Shown piece by piece: positions 33,337-41,023 of a stretch of DNA of 41,023 nt. Numbering within the stretch: the first letter of the stretch is position 1; each line of letters starts with the position of its first letter. Below the pieces are notes generated by a model. That model was not told where the DNA came from, made no database searches, and saw nothing but the letters and a program-made list of their open reading frames with translations. The translations under genes and the position numbers were made by a program. Source of the stretch: Bacteroidales bacterium (GTDB lineage: Bacteria > Bacteroidota > Bacteroidia > Bacteroidales > UBA4181); contig JAISCQ010000043.1 of assembly GCA_031265445.1 (NCBI GenBank), positions 1 to 41,023 of the forward strand, given 5' to 3'.

Positions 33337-36300
33337 TTAAAAAGTTAAATTAACGCCAAAAGAAGTTATTCGAAAGGTTGGGTACCCTATATCGCCACGT
33401 TCCGGATCAAGCCCCGGAAATTTGGTAAAAGTCAGGGCATTGTCGATACTCATATAGAACCGGATATTTTCCAGCAATATTTTCTGCGAAACCGTTTTCG
33501 GAACCGTATAGCCCAACTGTATATTCTTTACCCTGAAATAGGATCTGTCGACCATCCAGAAGTCACTTGCCGTATTGTTGCGGTTGGCATCGACGGAATG
33601 TGCCCTCAATTTCGGAAAGGTAGCCTTATCCGGACGGCCCTCATACCATCGTCCGTCGGCAACGGTTTTGTTGATGTGATGACCAAGCACAACGGTAGAA
33701 AAATAACTGGCGTGTTCCCATGCGGTAAAATAAACGTTATAACCGGCAACACCCTGCAGCAGGCATGAAAAATCAACGCCTTTCCAGCTGGCGCCCAAAC
33801 GCGCGCCATACGTTACCGTCGGGTTCGTGCCGTTTCCCATCATGATGCGGTCGTCGGCAGTGAGGTCGTCATCGCCATTGGTGTCTGCATACAGAAAATC
33901 GCCCTTTTCCGGCCTGAGATAGGTTCTGAAATAATTGGGGGTTTTATCTGCCAGCGACTGTACATAAGCAAGATCTTCGTCGGTAGTCACTAACCTGTCC
34001 ACTTTCATCACATACTGTATATTGATGGGTTGGCCCTCAAGAAGCACATTGGTTCCACTGATCGTCATTTCTTCGCCTTTAAACCTGGTGAGCCTGTTTT
34101 TTACATAACCGAAATTACCCTCTATAAAATAGCGAACGTCCCCTGCCCTGTCATTCCACGACAGGGTAAATTCGAGGCCGGTATTGCGTACTTCGCCCGC
34201 ATTTGTCCGCGGTATGGAAGAGCTTCCATGTACTAAGGGAGCCGGCAGGTCAATCAGGATGTCTTTGGTGGTTTTTACAAAAAAGTCAACGCTTCCGTTC
34301 AATCTGGATTTTAATATGCCAAAATCAATACCCAGATTGCTTACGTATGTAGTTTCCCATGTGATGGCGGCATTCGACAGGGCCGTCTGCGCCCAGCCGA
34401 CCTGTACCGTGTTATTCAGCACATAGTTCTGGGATGCATATAACGGCAAATAACTGTAATTGCCGTCATTATCCCTGTCGTTTCCCATCGCATTATTTCC
34501 CACTGATCCGCAGGATACGCGAAGTTTAAGATGATTCAGCCAGGATATATCCCGCATGAAATCTTCTTCGCTGATACGCCAGCCGGCTGAAAATGCAGGG
34601 AAAACGCCTCGACGCGTTTTACCCGATGCAAACCTTGACGACCAGTCCATACGTAAATTGGCTTCCAGCAGGTATTTTTCCGCCCAGTTCAATCCCACCC
34701 TGCTGAAGAACGAGCGCATCGCCCAGCTGGTATAATCACCGGTTGCAGCAGCGTTTGCGGTAGCGGCATTCAGTTCGGTCAGATCTACAGACGTCAGGTT
34801 TTGCTTGGATGCCGTAAACCATTGGTATTTGTATGATTCCTGGCTGACGCCCGCCATCGCCCGGATATTCAGGCGGCTGACATCCGTTTCGTAACGGACC
34901 ACAGCATCCATCTGGTTTCTTGTCCAACTGTAGCTGGTATTGGCAACGGATGTCGTCGGAGTAGATGTAAACCGAACGGTATTGTCGTAAAAATTCCAAA
35001 GATCATAAGGGTCGCTGGAATGTTGATACGTTAACCTGCCGGTAAAATCATACGTATAGGAGCCTTCGATGCTCAACCCCTCAAAGGGGGTTAACCGGCC
35101 AAAAAATTGTGAAGCGATTTTGTTGGTCGTAACATCGCCTTTGGCCGACGCCATTATTGCCAAAGCGTTATTGCCGCTTGTCCCGTCCTCGGAATTGTTT
35201 CCCCCGCCAAACCGTCCGTCGGGATGGCGGTACAACCAGCCGGGCGAAGTCTGATTCAGATACCCCAAAGGGTTGCCGGTATTGCTGGTACCCCAGCCAA
35301 TATCTGCAATGCCTTTGTATCCGTAACCATTGACACCCAGGTTGAACCATGGCTTGATGTCGACATCCAGGTTGGCGCGGGCGCTGATTCTATCATACCC
35401 GCTGTTTACCATAATCCCCGGATTTTTCAGGTAATTACCCGATACAAAATAATGTATTTTTTCCGCACCGCCGGATATAGAAAGCGCGTGGTTCTGCATC
35501 CATGCCTGCTCGTAAAGATAATCCTGCCAGTCGGAGTTGGGATATTTCAAAGGATCGCTGTCGCCCGCATTACGCCATTCGTTAATCTTTTCCCTGCTGA
35601 ACGGTTGTGCTACATTGCTGTTTCCCATGCCTTCATTGATTAATTCCATGTAATCGGCATAACTGGTTACATAAGGAACCTTATGGTCTAATTTTTCTGA
35701 AGACATATAACCGTGATAGTTGATTCTGGCTACTCCTGCGCGCCCCCTTTTTGTAGTGATCAGGATAACGCCATTTGCAGCCCGTGAACCGTAGATGGAC
35801 GAAGAGGCGGCATCTTTCAGTACGGAGATACTCTCTACATCCTGGGGGTTGACGTCGTTGATATTACCACCCGCCACGCCGTCAATGACGACCAAAGGAT
35901 CAGAGTTATTCGTCGTTCCCTGTCCGCGTACGCGAATGGTCGCTCCGTCCCATCCGGGCTGTCCGCCACTTGTTGCTGTTACGGTAACACCGGATGCCAA
36001 ACCGGCTAATCCGGACGACAGACTGGTGATAGGCCGGCTTTCCGTCATCGTACTCATGTCCACAGAAGACACCGAACCGGTCAGGTTCACCTTCTTCTGA
36101 GTCCCGTACCCAACCACAACTACTTCTTCTATCTGCTGCATGTCTTCATTCATGCTGACATCAATGGTTGTCCGGTCGCCAACTGTCTGTTCGGTCTTCA
36201 TGTAGCCGATAAATGAATATAAAAGGACTGCTTCCCTGCCCGGGACACTAATGGCGTATTTTCCACCGGCATCTGTTACAACGCCAACTGTTGTTCCTTT

Positions 36301-36465
36301 TACAGCCACATTTACACCCGGTAAGGGTTCGCCTGCCGCATCGGTTACAGTACCTCTGATGGGGATACCCTGCTGCGCGAAGATCGAACAGGACAGTGTA
36401 ACCAGTAAGCATACAAGGAAGATGTTTTTCCGGTGTCGCCTTTCTTTTCCTGGATTTCTTTTCAT
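33337..36465 (-). CDS. SusC/RagA-family TonB-linked outer-membrane transporter
   Basis: The 1042-aa protein has a signal peptide (cleavage near FAQ, about residue 31), a carboxypeptidase-D-regulatory-like domain (about 33-108, IRGTVTDAAGEPLPGVNVAV), the SusC signature EEVVVVGYGTQKK (113-125), a plug domain (about 125-235, with ISVLKDAASSSIYGSRAANG) and a 22-strand barrel ending in ITSFGVNLTF. It imports oligosaccharides with TonB/ExbBD energy. No anti-sigma, hybrid two-component or SusR-like regulator is encoded in the window. The upstream region has a GATGAA-N11-TTCATC hairpin (36503-36525), and no TAnnTTTG promoter is evident close to the ATG. Confidence 0.97.
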   Translation of the reverse strand: MKRNPGKERRHRKNIFLVCLLVTLSCSIFAQQGIPIRGTVTDAAGEPLPGVNVAVKGTTVGVVTDAGGKYAISVPGREAVLLYSFIGYMKTEQTVGDRTTIDVSMNEDMQQIEEVVVVGYGTQKKVNLTGSVSSVDMSTMTESRPITSLSSGLAGLASGVTVTATSGGQPGWDGATIRVRGQGTTNNSDPLVVIDGVAGGNINDVNPQDVESISVLKDAASSSIYGSRAANGVILITTKRGRAGVARINYHGYMSSEKLDHKVPYVTSYADYMELINEGMGNSNVAQPFSREKINEWRNAGDSDPLKYPNSDWQDYLYEQAWMQNHALSISGGAEKIHYFVSGNYLKNPGIMVNSGYDRISARANLDVDIKPWFNLGVNGYGYKGIADIGWGTSNTGNPLGYLNQTSPGWLYRHPDGRFGGGNNSEDGTSGNNALAIMASAKGDVTTNKIASQFFGRLTPFEGLSIEGSYTYDFTGRLTYQHSSDPYDLWNFYDNTVRFTSTPTTSVANTSYSWTRNQMDAVVRYETDVSRLNIRAMAGVSQESYKYQWFTASKQNLTSVDLTELNAATANAAATGDYTSWAMRSFFSRVGLNWAEKYLLEANLRMDWSSRFASGKTRRGVFPAFSAGWRISEEDFMRDISWLNHLKLRVSCGSVGNNAMGNDRDNDGNYSYLPLYASQNYVLNNTVQVGWAQTALSNAAITWETTYVSNLGIDFGILKSRLNGSVDFFVKTTKDILIDLPAPLVHGSSSIPRTNAGEVRNTGLEFTLSWNDRAGDVRYFIEGNFGYVKNRLTRFKGEEMTISGTNVLLEGQPINIQYVMKVDRLVTTDEDLAYVQSLADKTPNYFRTYLRPEKGDFLYADTNGDDDLTADDRIMMGNGTNPTVTYGARLGASWKGVDFSCLLQGVAGYNVYFTAWEHASYFSTVVLGHHINKTVADGRWYEGRPDKATFPKLRAHSVDANRNNTASDFWMVDRSYFRVKNIQLGYTVPKTVSQKILLENIRFYMSIDNALTFTKFPGLDPERGDIGYPTFRITSFGVNLTF

Positions 36466-36502
36466 CTGTTTACAATTTAATTTTTAATGATTTTTAATGT
36501 CG

Positions 36503-36525
36503 GATGAAACCCCGGGGGGTTCATC
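36503..36525 (-). promoter_or_regulatory. Inverted repeat in the susC leader
   Basis: GATGAAACCCC and GGGGTTCATC form a stem of about ten pairs roughly 40 bp before the susC ATG. It could be an operator or a leader hairpin. Confidence 0.4.
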
Positions 36526-36608
36526 ACTGCTATTGATAATTTGATATATTAATTTTAATTCTGATGATCTGTAACAGTTTGTCATTGAAGGGCATTACTG
36601 CCGGATAA

Positions 36609-36715
36609 AAAACACTGTGTGTTTTTAAAAAAGTACAGTGTATTTTTGGAAAAGTACAGTGTGCTTTTTGGAAAAACATACTGCGTTTTTCGGAGAAACA
36701 CAGTATGTTTTCGGT
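36609..36715. repeat. Imperfect tandem repeats with internal inverted repeat, upstream of susC
   Basis: Four to five units of about 22-25 bp share a CAGTGT/CAGTAT core followed by a T-rich and A-rich tail. The last two units are inverted relative to each other and form an 11-bp perfect stem (AAAACATACTG / CAGTATGTTTT). It lies between the (CT)30 tract and susC. Confidence 0.65.
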
Positions 36716-36740
36716 TGGATGCTTTTGCGTTCATCTGATA

Positions 36741-36780
36741 TAAAAAAATCGCATACGCCCCACAAAGGACATATGCGATT
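36741..36780 (-). terminator. Rho-independent terminator of the (GA)30 transcript
   Basis: Perfect 9-bp stem AATCGCATA / TATGCGATT (36747-36755 and 36772-36780) with a 16-nt loop. On the minus strand it runs into seven T. On the plus strand no T run follows. Confidence 0.75.
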
Positions 36781-36826
36781 GAAATGTTTTTCCCAAAAAA
36801 TATTATACGCGCGCGTGCTTATAATG

Positions 36827-36894
<68 letters not shown>

Positions 36895-36991
36895 AAGCCG
36901 TGCCATTCGGTGATTTACCGAAGATGACTTGCAACAGATTTTCGAAAGATTTCGACATGATGAAGGATGCTTTTTGATTTAAAACCGGAGG

Positions 36992-37022
36992 CAAATATAA
37001 ATCCTTTTTGAACAAAAACAAA
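36992..37022 (-). promoter_or_regulatory. Promoter upstream of the (GA)30 tract
   Basis: Minus-strand TTTG (37019-37022), 19-bp spacer, TATATTTG (36992-36999): exact Bacteroidota consensus; start predicted near 36985. Confidence 0.75.
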
Positions 37023-37157
37023 AAAATATTTGTTACGGGCACCTGCTAAATCAGGTTCATGGGCGAACAAAAATATTTGTTACGGGCACCTGCTAAATCA
37101 GGTTCATGGGCGAACACACACACACACAGGTTCATGGGCGAACACACAGGTTCGCCC
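37022..37157. repeat. Exact 47-bp tandem duplication plus dispersed palindrome
   Basis: 37022-37068 and 37069-37115 are identical. They are followed by a short CA run, a third partial copy (CAGGTTCATGGGCGAAC) and the palindrome GGGCGAAC-ACACAG-GTTCGCCC (37136-37157), a member of the family seen at 11834-11922. The promoter -33 box of the (GA)30 unit touches the first copy. No CRISPR character: only two units and no spacers. Confidence 0.9.
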
Positions 37158-37207
37158 CTACATTGATTGCGGCACGGATTCCTGTTACGCCATCAATGAC
37201 CTGTCGG

Positions 37208-38851
37208 TCATTGTAACCTTTGAAATATTTCCGGGTATCTTCTGATGAAATAAACAGGCGTGCAACTCCATGCATGGCAATAGCTGTTCATGGGATGGAA
37301 CCCGTAAGGTGAAAGGAAGTCGTTCCCGGGGTCATAAGCCTCCCAGAAAGTATCGGCGCCTTTGCGTACCATGCCGCCCCAGTATTCGATCAGGGCGTCT
37401 TTGGCTTCCCGGTTCATGCCGCAGTGGATGAGCGCCTGGATATAATAGTGAAAGGCATAAGGCGTGCCTGTGTGTACGGCGCCATTCGCCTGATGGAGCG
37501 CTTTCAGCGCGCGCTGCGCTTCGGCCCTGTCAGCAACGCCGCTAAGAATCATCCACAACTGCGAATGAAAGGATACCTGCTTGTTTTCAATGCCGGTGAA
37601 CAGACCGGTTTTCTTATCATAAAAATGCCTGCGCGCTCCGTTTGTCATGTTTTTGATCATTTTCGGAACATGGGCGAGTTCTTTTTCCCTGCCTAACATT
37701 TTGGCCAGTTCGTACGTCTGCTTCAGTCCGTAAAGCGCGACTCCCTGCAGCGCGACTTCCCGGTGCAGCCCGTCGCGCCAGTCGATGAATATCCACCATT
37801 CCCTGTTCGCCTTTTCGAAATCCATCAGGCCATGATCCATCAGGTATAAATTGATAATATCCAGTTGTTTTTTGGCTGTTTCCCATAAATCGCCGGCTGT
37901 TTCGTAATCCTTTGTGGCTTCTAAATAATCTTTGAGCGCTACATTATACAGGAGCGCATAGTCCAATAACAACTGTTTGGCCTGCGGATGCGGATGCGGC
38001 CGTTCGAAGACCGTTCCGTTCAGGAATCCGCTTTCATCGGCCAGGCCGGCTAAAAGATACAGGCAGCGTTTTGTCAGGTTGTGATTGCGATAGGAGTATG
38101 TATTGGCCAGCGCCTCCAGGTAAAGGTCGCCGATCCACAGGCGCTGGTCCCTTTTAGGGCCGTCTTCGTACACTGTTTGCATACATTCCCGGAGCGTATT
38201 CAGTCCCACGCGGTCAATGTCTTTGATGATTTGCGGGGTAGCCGGAGGTAACGGTTCGGGCATCGACGATGCAGAGGTAACCGCTTTGCAGGATACATCC
38301 GATATGGCAAAGTCGTAGTTGGGCGCATGAATCAATTCAACTTTTACATAGCGAAAAGCAAGTCTTCGCGGAATCGTAATCGTATCGGGAACCGTCATTA
38401 CCGTCACTATCTCATCCTGAAGCCATGCACGGCTCAATCCGGCGCGGTAAGGGTCAAACGGCGTCATGATTTCGGAGGGCGCTTCGCCGAAGGTAAAGCG
38501 GATACGCGCCGGCGCGTCGGGAGTGCGGTTTAAGGGTGCGACGGCAAAGGTAAAATAACCGGTTATATGTTCGCCGAAATCAATGACAAACCAGGGTTGG
38601 GCCTTTAATGAAGTACGGTAAAACGTCTGAACCGGCGAACCCGGAACGACCTTCCAGCCCTGAAAGGCCGCGCTGTCTTTTACAATATCGACCGTTTTTT
38701 CAGGCCGTTTCATTGTTTCCGACAGCGCCGGCATGTTTTCCAGCGCTTTCCGCAGCCAATAATCACGTTCTTCCTGCGTATAATGATCCTGGCCGGAAAC
38801 GGACAAAACAAAACAGAAAACCAATGCGGGTACGAAGATAATCTTTTTCAT
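37208..38851 (-). CDS. GH78-like (alpha-L-rhamnosidase-type) secreted protein
   Basis: The 547-aa product has a signal peptide (cleavage near SVSGQ, residue 21). An N-terminal beta region (about 70-195) is followed by an (alpha/alpha)6 barrel whose start carries the GH78 signature EDGPKRDQRLWIGD (229-242). Near the end is TFWEAYDP, with Glu504 as the likely catalytic base, and then HAWSCTPVYF. GH78 enzymes invert and release alpha-L-rhamnose, but related unsaturated-glucuronyl or other activities exist, and the protein is shorter than most GH78s. A hairpin CAATGACC-TGTC-GGTCATTG (37194-37213) overlaps its stop codon. It precedes susC in the same direction. Confidence 0.82.
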   Translation of the reverse strand: MKKIIFVPALVFCFVLSVSGQDHYTQEERDYWLRKALENMPALSETMKRPEKTVDIVKDSAAFQGWKVVPGSPVQTFYRTSLKAQPWFVIDFGEHITGYFTFAVAPLNRTPDAPARIRFTFGEAPSEIMTPFDPYRAGLSRAWLQDEIVTVMTVPDTITIPRRLAFRYVKVELIHAPNYDFAISDVSCKAVTSASSMPEPLPPATPQIIKDIDRVGLNTLRECMQTVYEDGPKRDQRLWIGDLYLEALANTYSYRNHNLTKRCLYLLAGLADESGFLNGTVFERPHPHPQAKQLLLDYALLYNVALKDYLEATKDYETAGDLWETAKKQLDIINLYLMDHGLMDFEKANREWWIFIDWRDGLHREVALQGVALYGLKQTYELAKMLGREKELAHVPKMIKNMTNGARRHFYDKKTGLFTGIENKQVSFHSQLWMILSGVADRAEAQRALKALHQANGAVHTGTPYAFHYYIQALIHCGMNREAKDALIEYWGGMVRKGADTFWEAYDPGNDFLSPYGFHPMNSYCHAWSCTPVYFIRRYPEIFQRLQ

Positions 38852-38877
38852 GTTTTTTCAATATTTATTTCCGGTTG

Positions 38878-38907
38878 CAAATATACAACTCTTTTGTTTC
38901 CGACAAA
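38878..38907 (-). promoter_or_regulatory. Promoter of the GH78-like gene
   Basis: Minus-strand TTTG (38904-38907), 18-bp spacer, TATATTTG (38878-38885); about 27 bp before the ATG. Confidence 0.7.
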
Positions 38908-39080
38908 ACAGGACAGTCAAACAGGTGATCAATCAATGAAACACAATATCAATGACAAAAAATACTCCGGGAAATAACACAAATATTTCCGGGTTTATAA
39001 TTGCCCGGTACAGGCATTGGAATCCGGGGATATCTGAACCGAAAGCATTAAGAGGCTGTTCAAAAAATCGAAATCCGCTT

Positions 39081-40802
39081 TTATCTTTTTAAGAAAGTCA
39101 ATTTCATCTCCTTGACATTATACCTTGGTTTCTCGCAATAAAACCGGATATGATGCGTCCCCGCAGCGAATGTCAATCGAAGCGGCGTAGCGGGCTGCCA
39201 TTTCCACTTGTACCACTCCCCGCTGGCGGGAAGATCCACGCTGCCTGTCCGGTTTTCTCCATCCACCTCCAGATGAAACTTACCGACAGCTGTTCCCGAA
39301 GTACGCAATTGACACAGGTATATGCCGGCATCATTTACTTCTACCGTGTACTGAACCCATTCCCCGGCTTCAATGTGGCTCAGGTTGATTTCCGGCGCTT
39401 CGATATCTACCGGGATACTGAACGGATCATTACCCGAAAGCCGGTACCAGTCAGTCCCTCCCTGGTTCATCTCGCCGGTTTCGTGGAAGGCAATTCCCTC
39501 GCCTCCGATGTCAAAGTCGCTCATCGGGATGATGCAGGGCTTTCCGGCAGAGAGTACATGCGGACCCTTAAACGGCCCGTTGACCACAGGATGCATGTCC
39601 CCGGCCCTGTCGAGCAGGAACGGGACGCCTGCCGCAACCGGACTGCTATCCTTATAATAGACCGGAAAATAGCCCGTAGCCCTTCCTACAGCAGAAAAAA
39701 CGCCATATCCTCCTTCAATGTGCCCCCGAGCTACGATATTGCGTGTCGACTGAAGACCCGCAACTGCCAGGTAGACCCGTCCGGAACTGTCAGGAGGCGA
39801 TACGGTAAGCGGAACGCGGATATCGAAGAACCCTTCATATTCGGATGATGCGTCGGCGTAATTGTCGCCCCGTAACAGTGGAGGAGTGTCTTCCGGAGGT
39901 ATTCGCATATATTCCTTCTGAACAGCATAAGTTTTCCGGTAAATCTTATTTTGAACGACCTCAATCGCCTGATGGGTAGCGCCGGGTGGGGTTTCGGTAC
40001 CCAGGAACGAAATATGCTTTCCCGTGCTGTCGCAAACGGTATTCCATGAATGTCCGACGCTTCGGCCCGTGTAAACAGGCGCAAAATCAACGGTTACCGG
40101 AATGCCCAGACCCCGCATGGCGAAGGCGGCAAAGGCGGTGATCCTGTCGCAGCTTCCCCGCGTGGAGGCCATCGACTGCGAAAAGGTCATATCGGGGAAG
40201 TCCTTATCCAGCCTGAATTTCGGCAATACCCCATTGACAGTCTTACAGGCTTCGATGGCTGTTGTGTTCGGCTTGCCTAATTCCGCCTCCAGCCCGACAA
40301 AACTGGCCAGCACCTTTTCGCGCCAGTTTTCGAGCGGTTCCGTGCCGATTCGGTACGGAAGTATTTCTTCGCAAAAGACATCAAAAAGGATATGCTTGCC
40401 CCATGACCGTTCCTGCCACACCTTGAATGCCAGATCGATATTATTGATCAGATAGTCGGCAGTAATGTACTTCAAGTCTTCTTCAATAACAGGGTTGCCC
40501 AATCGATAGACATCGGATATCAACACCTTATCGGGGGAGCTTGTCCAGCGGAGCATGGCTGTTGCTACATTGTTCCACGGGGCATCATAATACGCCGAAT
40601 ACTTACCGGGCATGTTTTCTATCAGGAATACGGCAGCGCGGAATTTCAGGCTGTCGGCTGGGTTTTTGCCGTAATGTTTCAGTACCTTTTCCAGTTCGGA
40701 GCGATTGTTGCCCGCCTGCCGGAGTACTTCTTCAATGGCTTCCGGATATGAGGTGCAAGCGCTGAACCATAAAAGCAGGAAGAAATAATATAATTTTTGC
40801 AT
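39081..40802 (-). CDS. Lipoprotein with transglutaminase-like domain and C-terminal carbohydrate-binding-type domain
   Basis: The 573-aa product has a lipoprotein signal (FSAC, Cys16). Residues about 150-265 form a transglutaminase/protease-like core with the triad order Cys-His-Asp: RGSCDRITAFAAFAMRGLGI (Cys218), VGHSWN (His251) and VCDSTGK (Asp258). A beta-rich middle follows (about 310-450). Residues about 455-573 resemble a CBM6/CBM35-type beta sandwich (EAGEWVQYTVEVNDAGIYLC, GTHHIRFYCE). Such proteins occur in Bacteroidota PULs without a settled role; peptide or glycopeptide hydrolysis is possible. It begins 32 bp after the upstream gene end, so they probably share a transcript. Confidence 0.8.
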   Translation of the reverse strand: MQKLYYFFLLLWFSACTSYPEAIEEVLRQAGNNRSELEKVLKHYGKNPADSLKFRAAVFLIENMPGKYSAYYDAPWNNVATAMLRWTSSPDKVLISDVYRLGNPVIEEDLKYITADYLINNIDLAFKVWQERSWGKHILFDVFCEEILPYRIGTEPLENWREKVLASFVGLEAELGKPNTTAIEACKTVNGVLPKFRLDKDFPDMTFSQSMASTRGSCDRITAFAAFAMRGLGIPVTVDFAPVYTGRSVGHSWNTVCDSTGKHISFLGTETPPGATHQAIEVVQNKIYRKTYAVQKEYMRIPPEDTPPLLRGDNYADASSEYEGFFDIRVPLTVSPPDSSGRVYLAVAGLQSTRNIVARGHIEGGYGVFSAVGRATGYFPVYYKDSSPVAAGVPFLLDRAGDMHPVVNGPFKGPHVLSAGKPCIIPMSDFDIGGEGIAFHETGEMNQGGTDWYRLSGNDPFSIPVDIEAPEINLSHIEAGEWVQYTVEVNDAGIYLCQLRTSGTAVGKFHLEVDGENRTGSVDLPASGEWYKWKWQPATPLRLTFAAGTHHIRFYCEKPRYNVKEMKLTFLKR

Positions 40803-40834
40803 TTTGTTTGGCGATATGCATATGACTTAAAAGT

Positions 40835-41023
40835 CTATTTACTTAATCGTTTCTCCACTTCTGCAAAATACGCTTGTGTAATAGTAGAATGACCTCTTTT
40901 TGGAAAAAATACCATTTCCAGCTTGCCATCGCAGTTCATCACTGCGAAATATTGTCGGTATCCTTCGATTTCATGTACAGGTATTATCAGGGAATCCGTT
41001 GAAAGAACGCGATAGTTGAAAAC
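40835..41023 (-). CDS. 3' end of an unidentified gene (partial, runs off the window)
   Basis: The last 62 codons are open without interruption to the window edge: VFNYRVLSTDSLIIPVHEIE, GYRQYFAVMNCDGKLEMVF and FPKRGHSTITQAYFAEVEKR, ending LSK and TAG. The strand and 32-bp spacing suggest an operon with the transglutaminase-like lipoprotein. No family is recognised from this fragment. Confidence 0.6.
   Translation of the reverse strand, partial: VFNYRVLSTDSLIIPVHEIEGYRQYFAVMNCDGKLEMVFFPKRGHSTITQAYFAEVEKRLSK

Noticed and set aside
37022-37157. Possible CRISPR array
   Set aside because: Only two exact tandem units without spacers plus a partial copy; no cas genes. It is a tandem duplication with a REP-type palindrome.

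Overview
The window looks like a chromosomal segment of a Bacteroidales-type bacterium (phylum Bacteroidota). Three things support this: a SusC/SusD pair with glycoside hydrolases, promoters of the TTTG-N18-20-TAnnTTTG type in front of many genes, and families known mainly from this phylum (DUF4954, DUF6261, DUF3788, GH97). I see no rRNA, tRNA or CRISPR array.

Layout. 1-4.2 kb: short palindromic repeats, an APC/SLC12-like transporter and a GH29 alpha-L-fucosidase lipoprotein. 4.2-15.2 kb: an accessory region. It holds an internally deleted type I restriction-modification protein (HsdR-N/HsdM fused to an HsdS tail), a very AT-rich two-gene cassette (ParB-like protein plus D12-class adenine methyltransferase), a DUF488 protein with a conserved partner of unknown function, a broken RAYT (REP-associated transposase) joined to a fragment of a second DUF488 copy, two DUF3788-type proteins, a membrane protein, a broken DUF1703 gene, an RPGMYIG small protein, a GC-rich DUF6261 gene and an Rpn/PDDEXK transposase-like gene with a tandem-repeat coiled coil. 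15.2-25.4 kb: mostly housekeeping genes: sbcD without sbcC, a nucleoside hydrolase lipoprotein, a coiled-coil/J-like protein, a polyprenyl diphosphate synthase, DUF4954, RidA, FtsE, a methyltransferase and an MBL-fold hydrolase, plus one unlisted 50-aa gene with its own terminator. 25.4-26.0 kb: a small transcription unit with a perfect sigma-54 promoter, a 33-aa very basic ORF, strong hairpins and two terminators. 26.0-41.0 kb: a minus-strand polysaccharide utilisation locus. In transcription order it carries the 3' end of an unknown gene, a transglutaminase-like lipoprotein with a C-terminal beta-sandwich, a GH78-like protein, a small transcript containing a (GA)30 microsatellite, SusC, SusD, a terminator, then GH36 alpha-galactosidase, GH97 and aldose 1-epimerase.

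How it works together. SusC/SusD would import an oligosaccharide across the outer membrane. GH78-like, GH36 and GH97 enzymes would trim rhamnose-like and alpha-galactosyl or alpha-glucosyl residues, and GalM would feed galactose into catabolism. The accessory region reads as a defence-island-like stretch with repeated insertion, deletion and gene decay.

The most unusual signals are the sigma-54-driven small RNA/peptide unit (25.5-25.98 kb), the promoter-(GA)30-terminator unit in front of susC (36.74-37.02 kb), an extended promoter sequence shared by three unrelated genes, and the ParB/D12 methyltransferase cassette in a decayed restriction locus.
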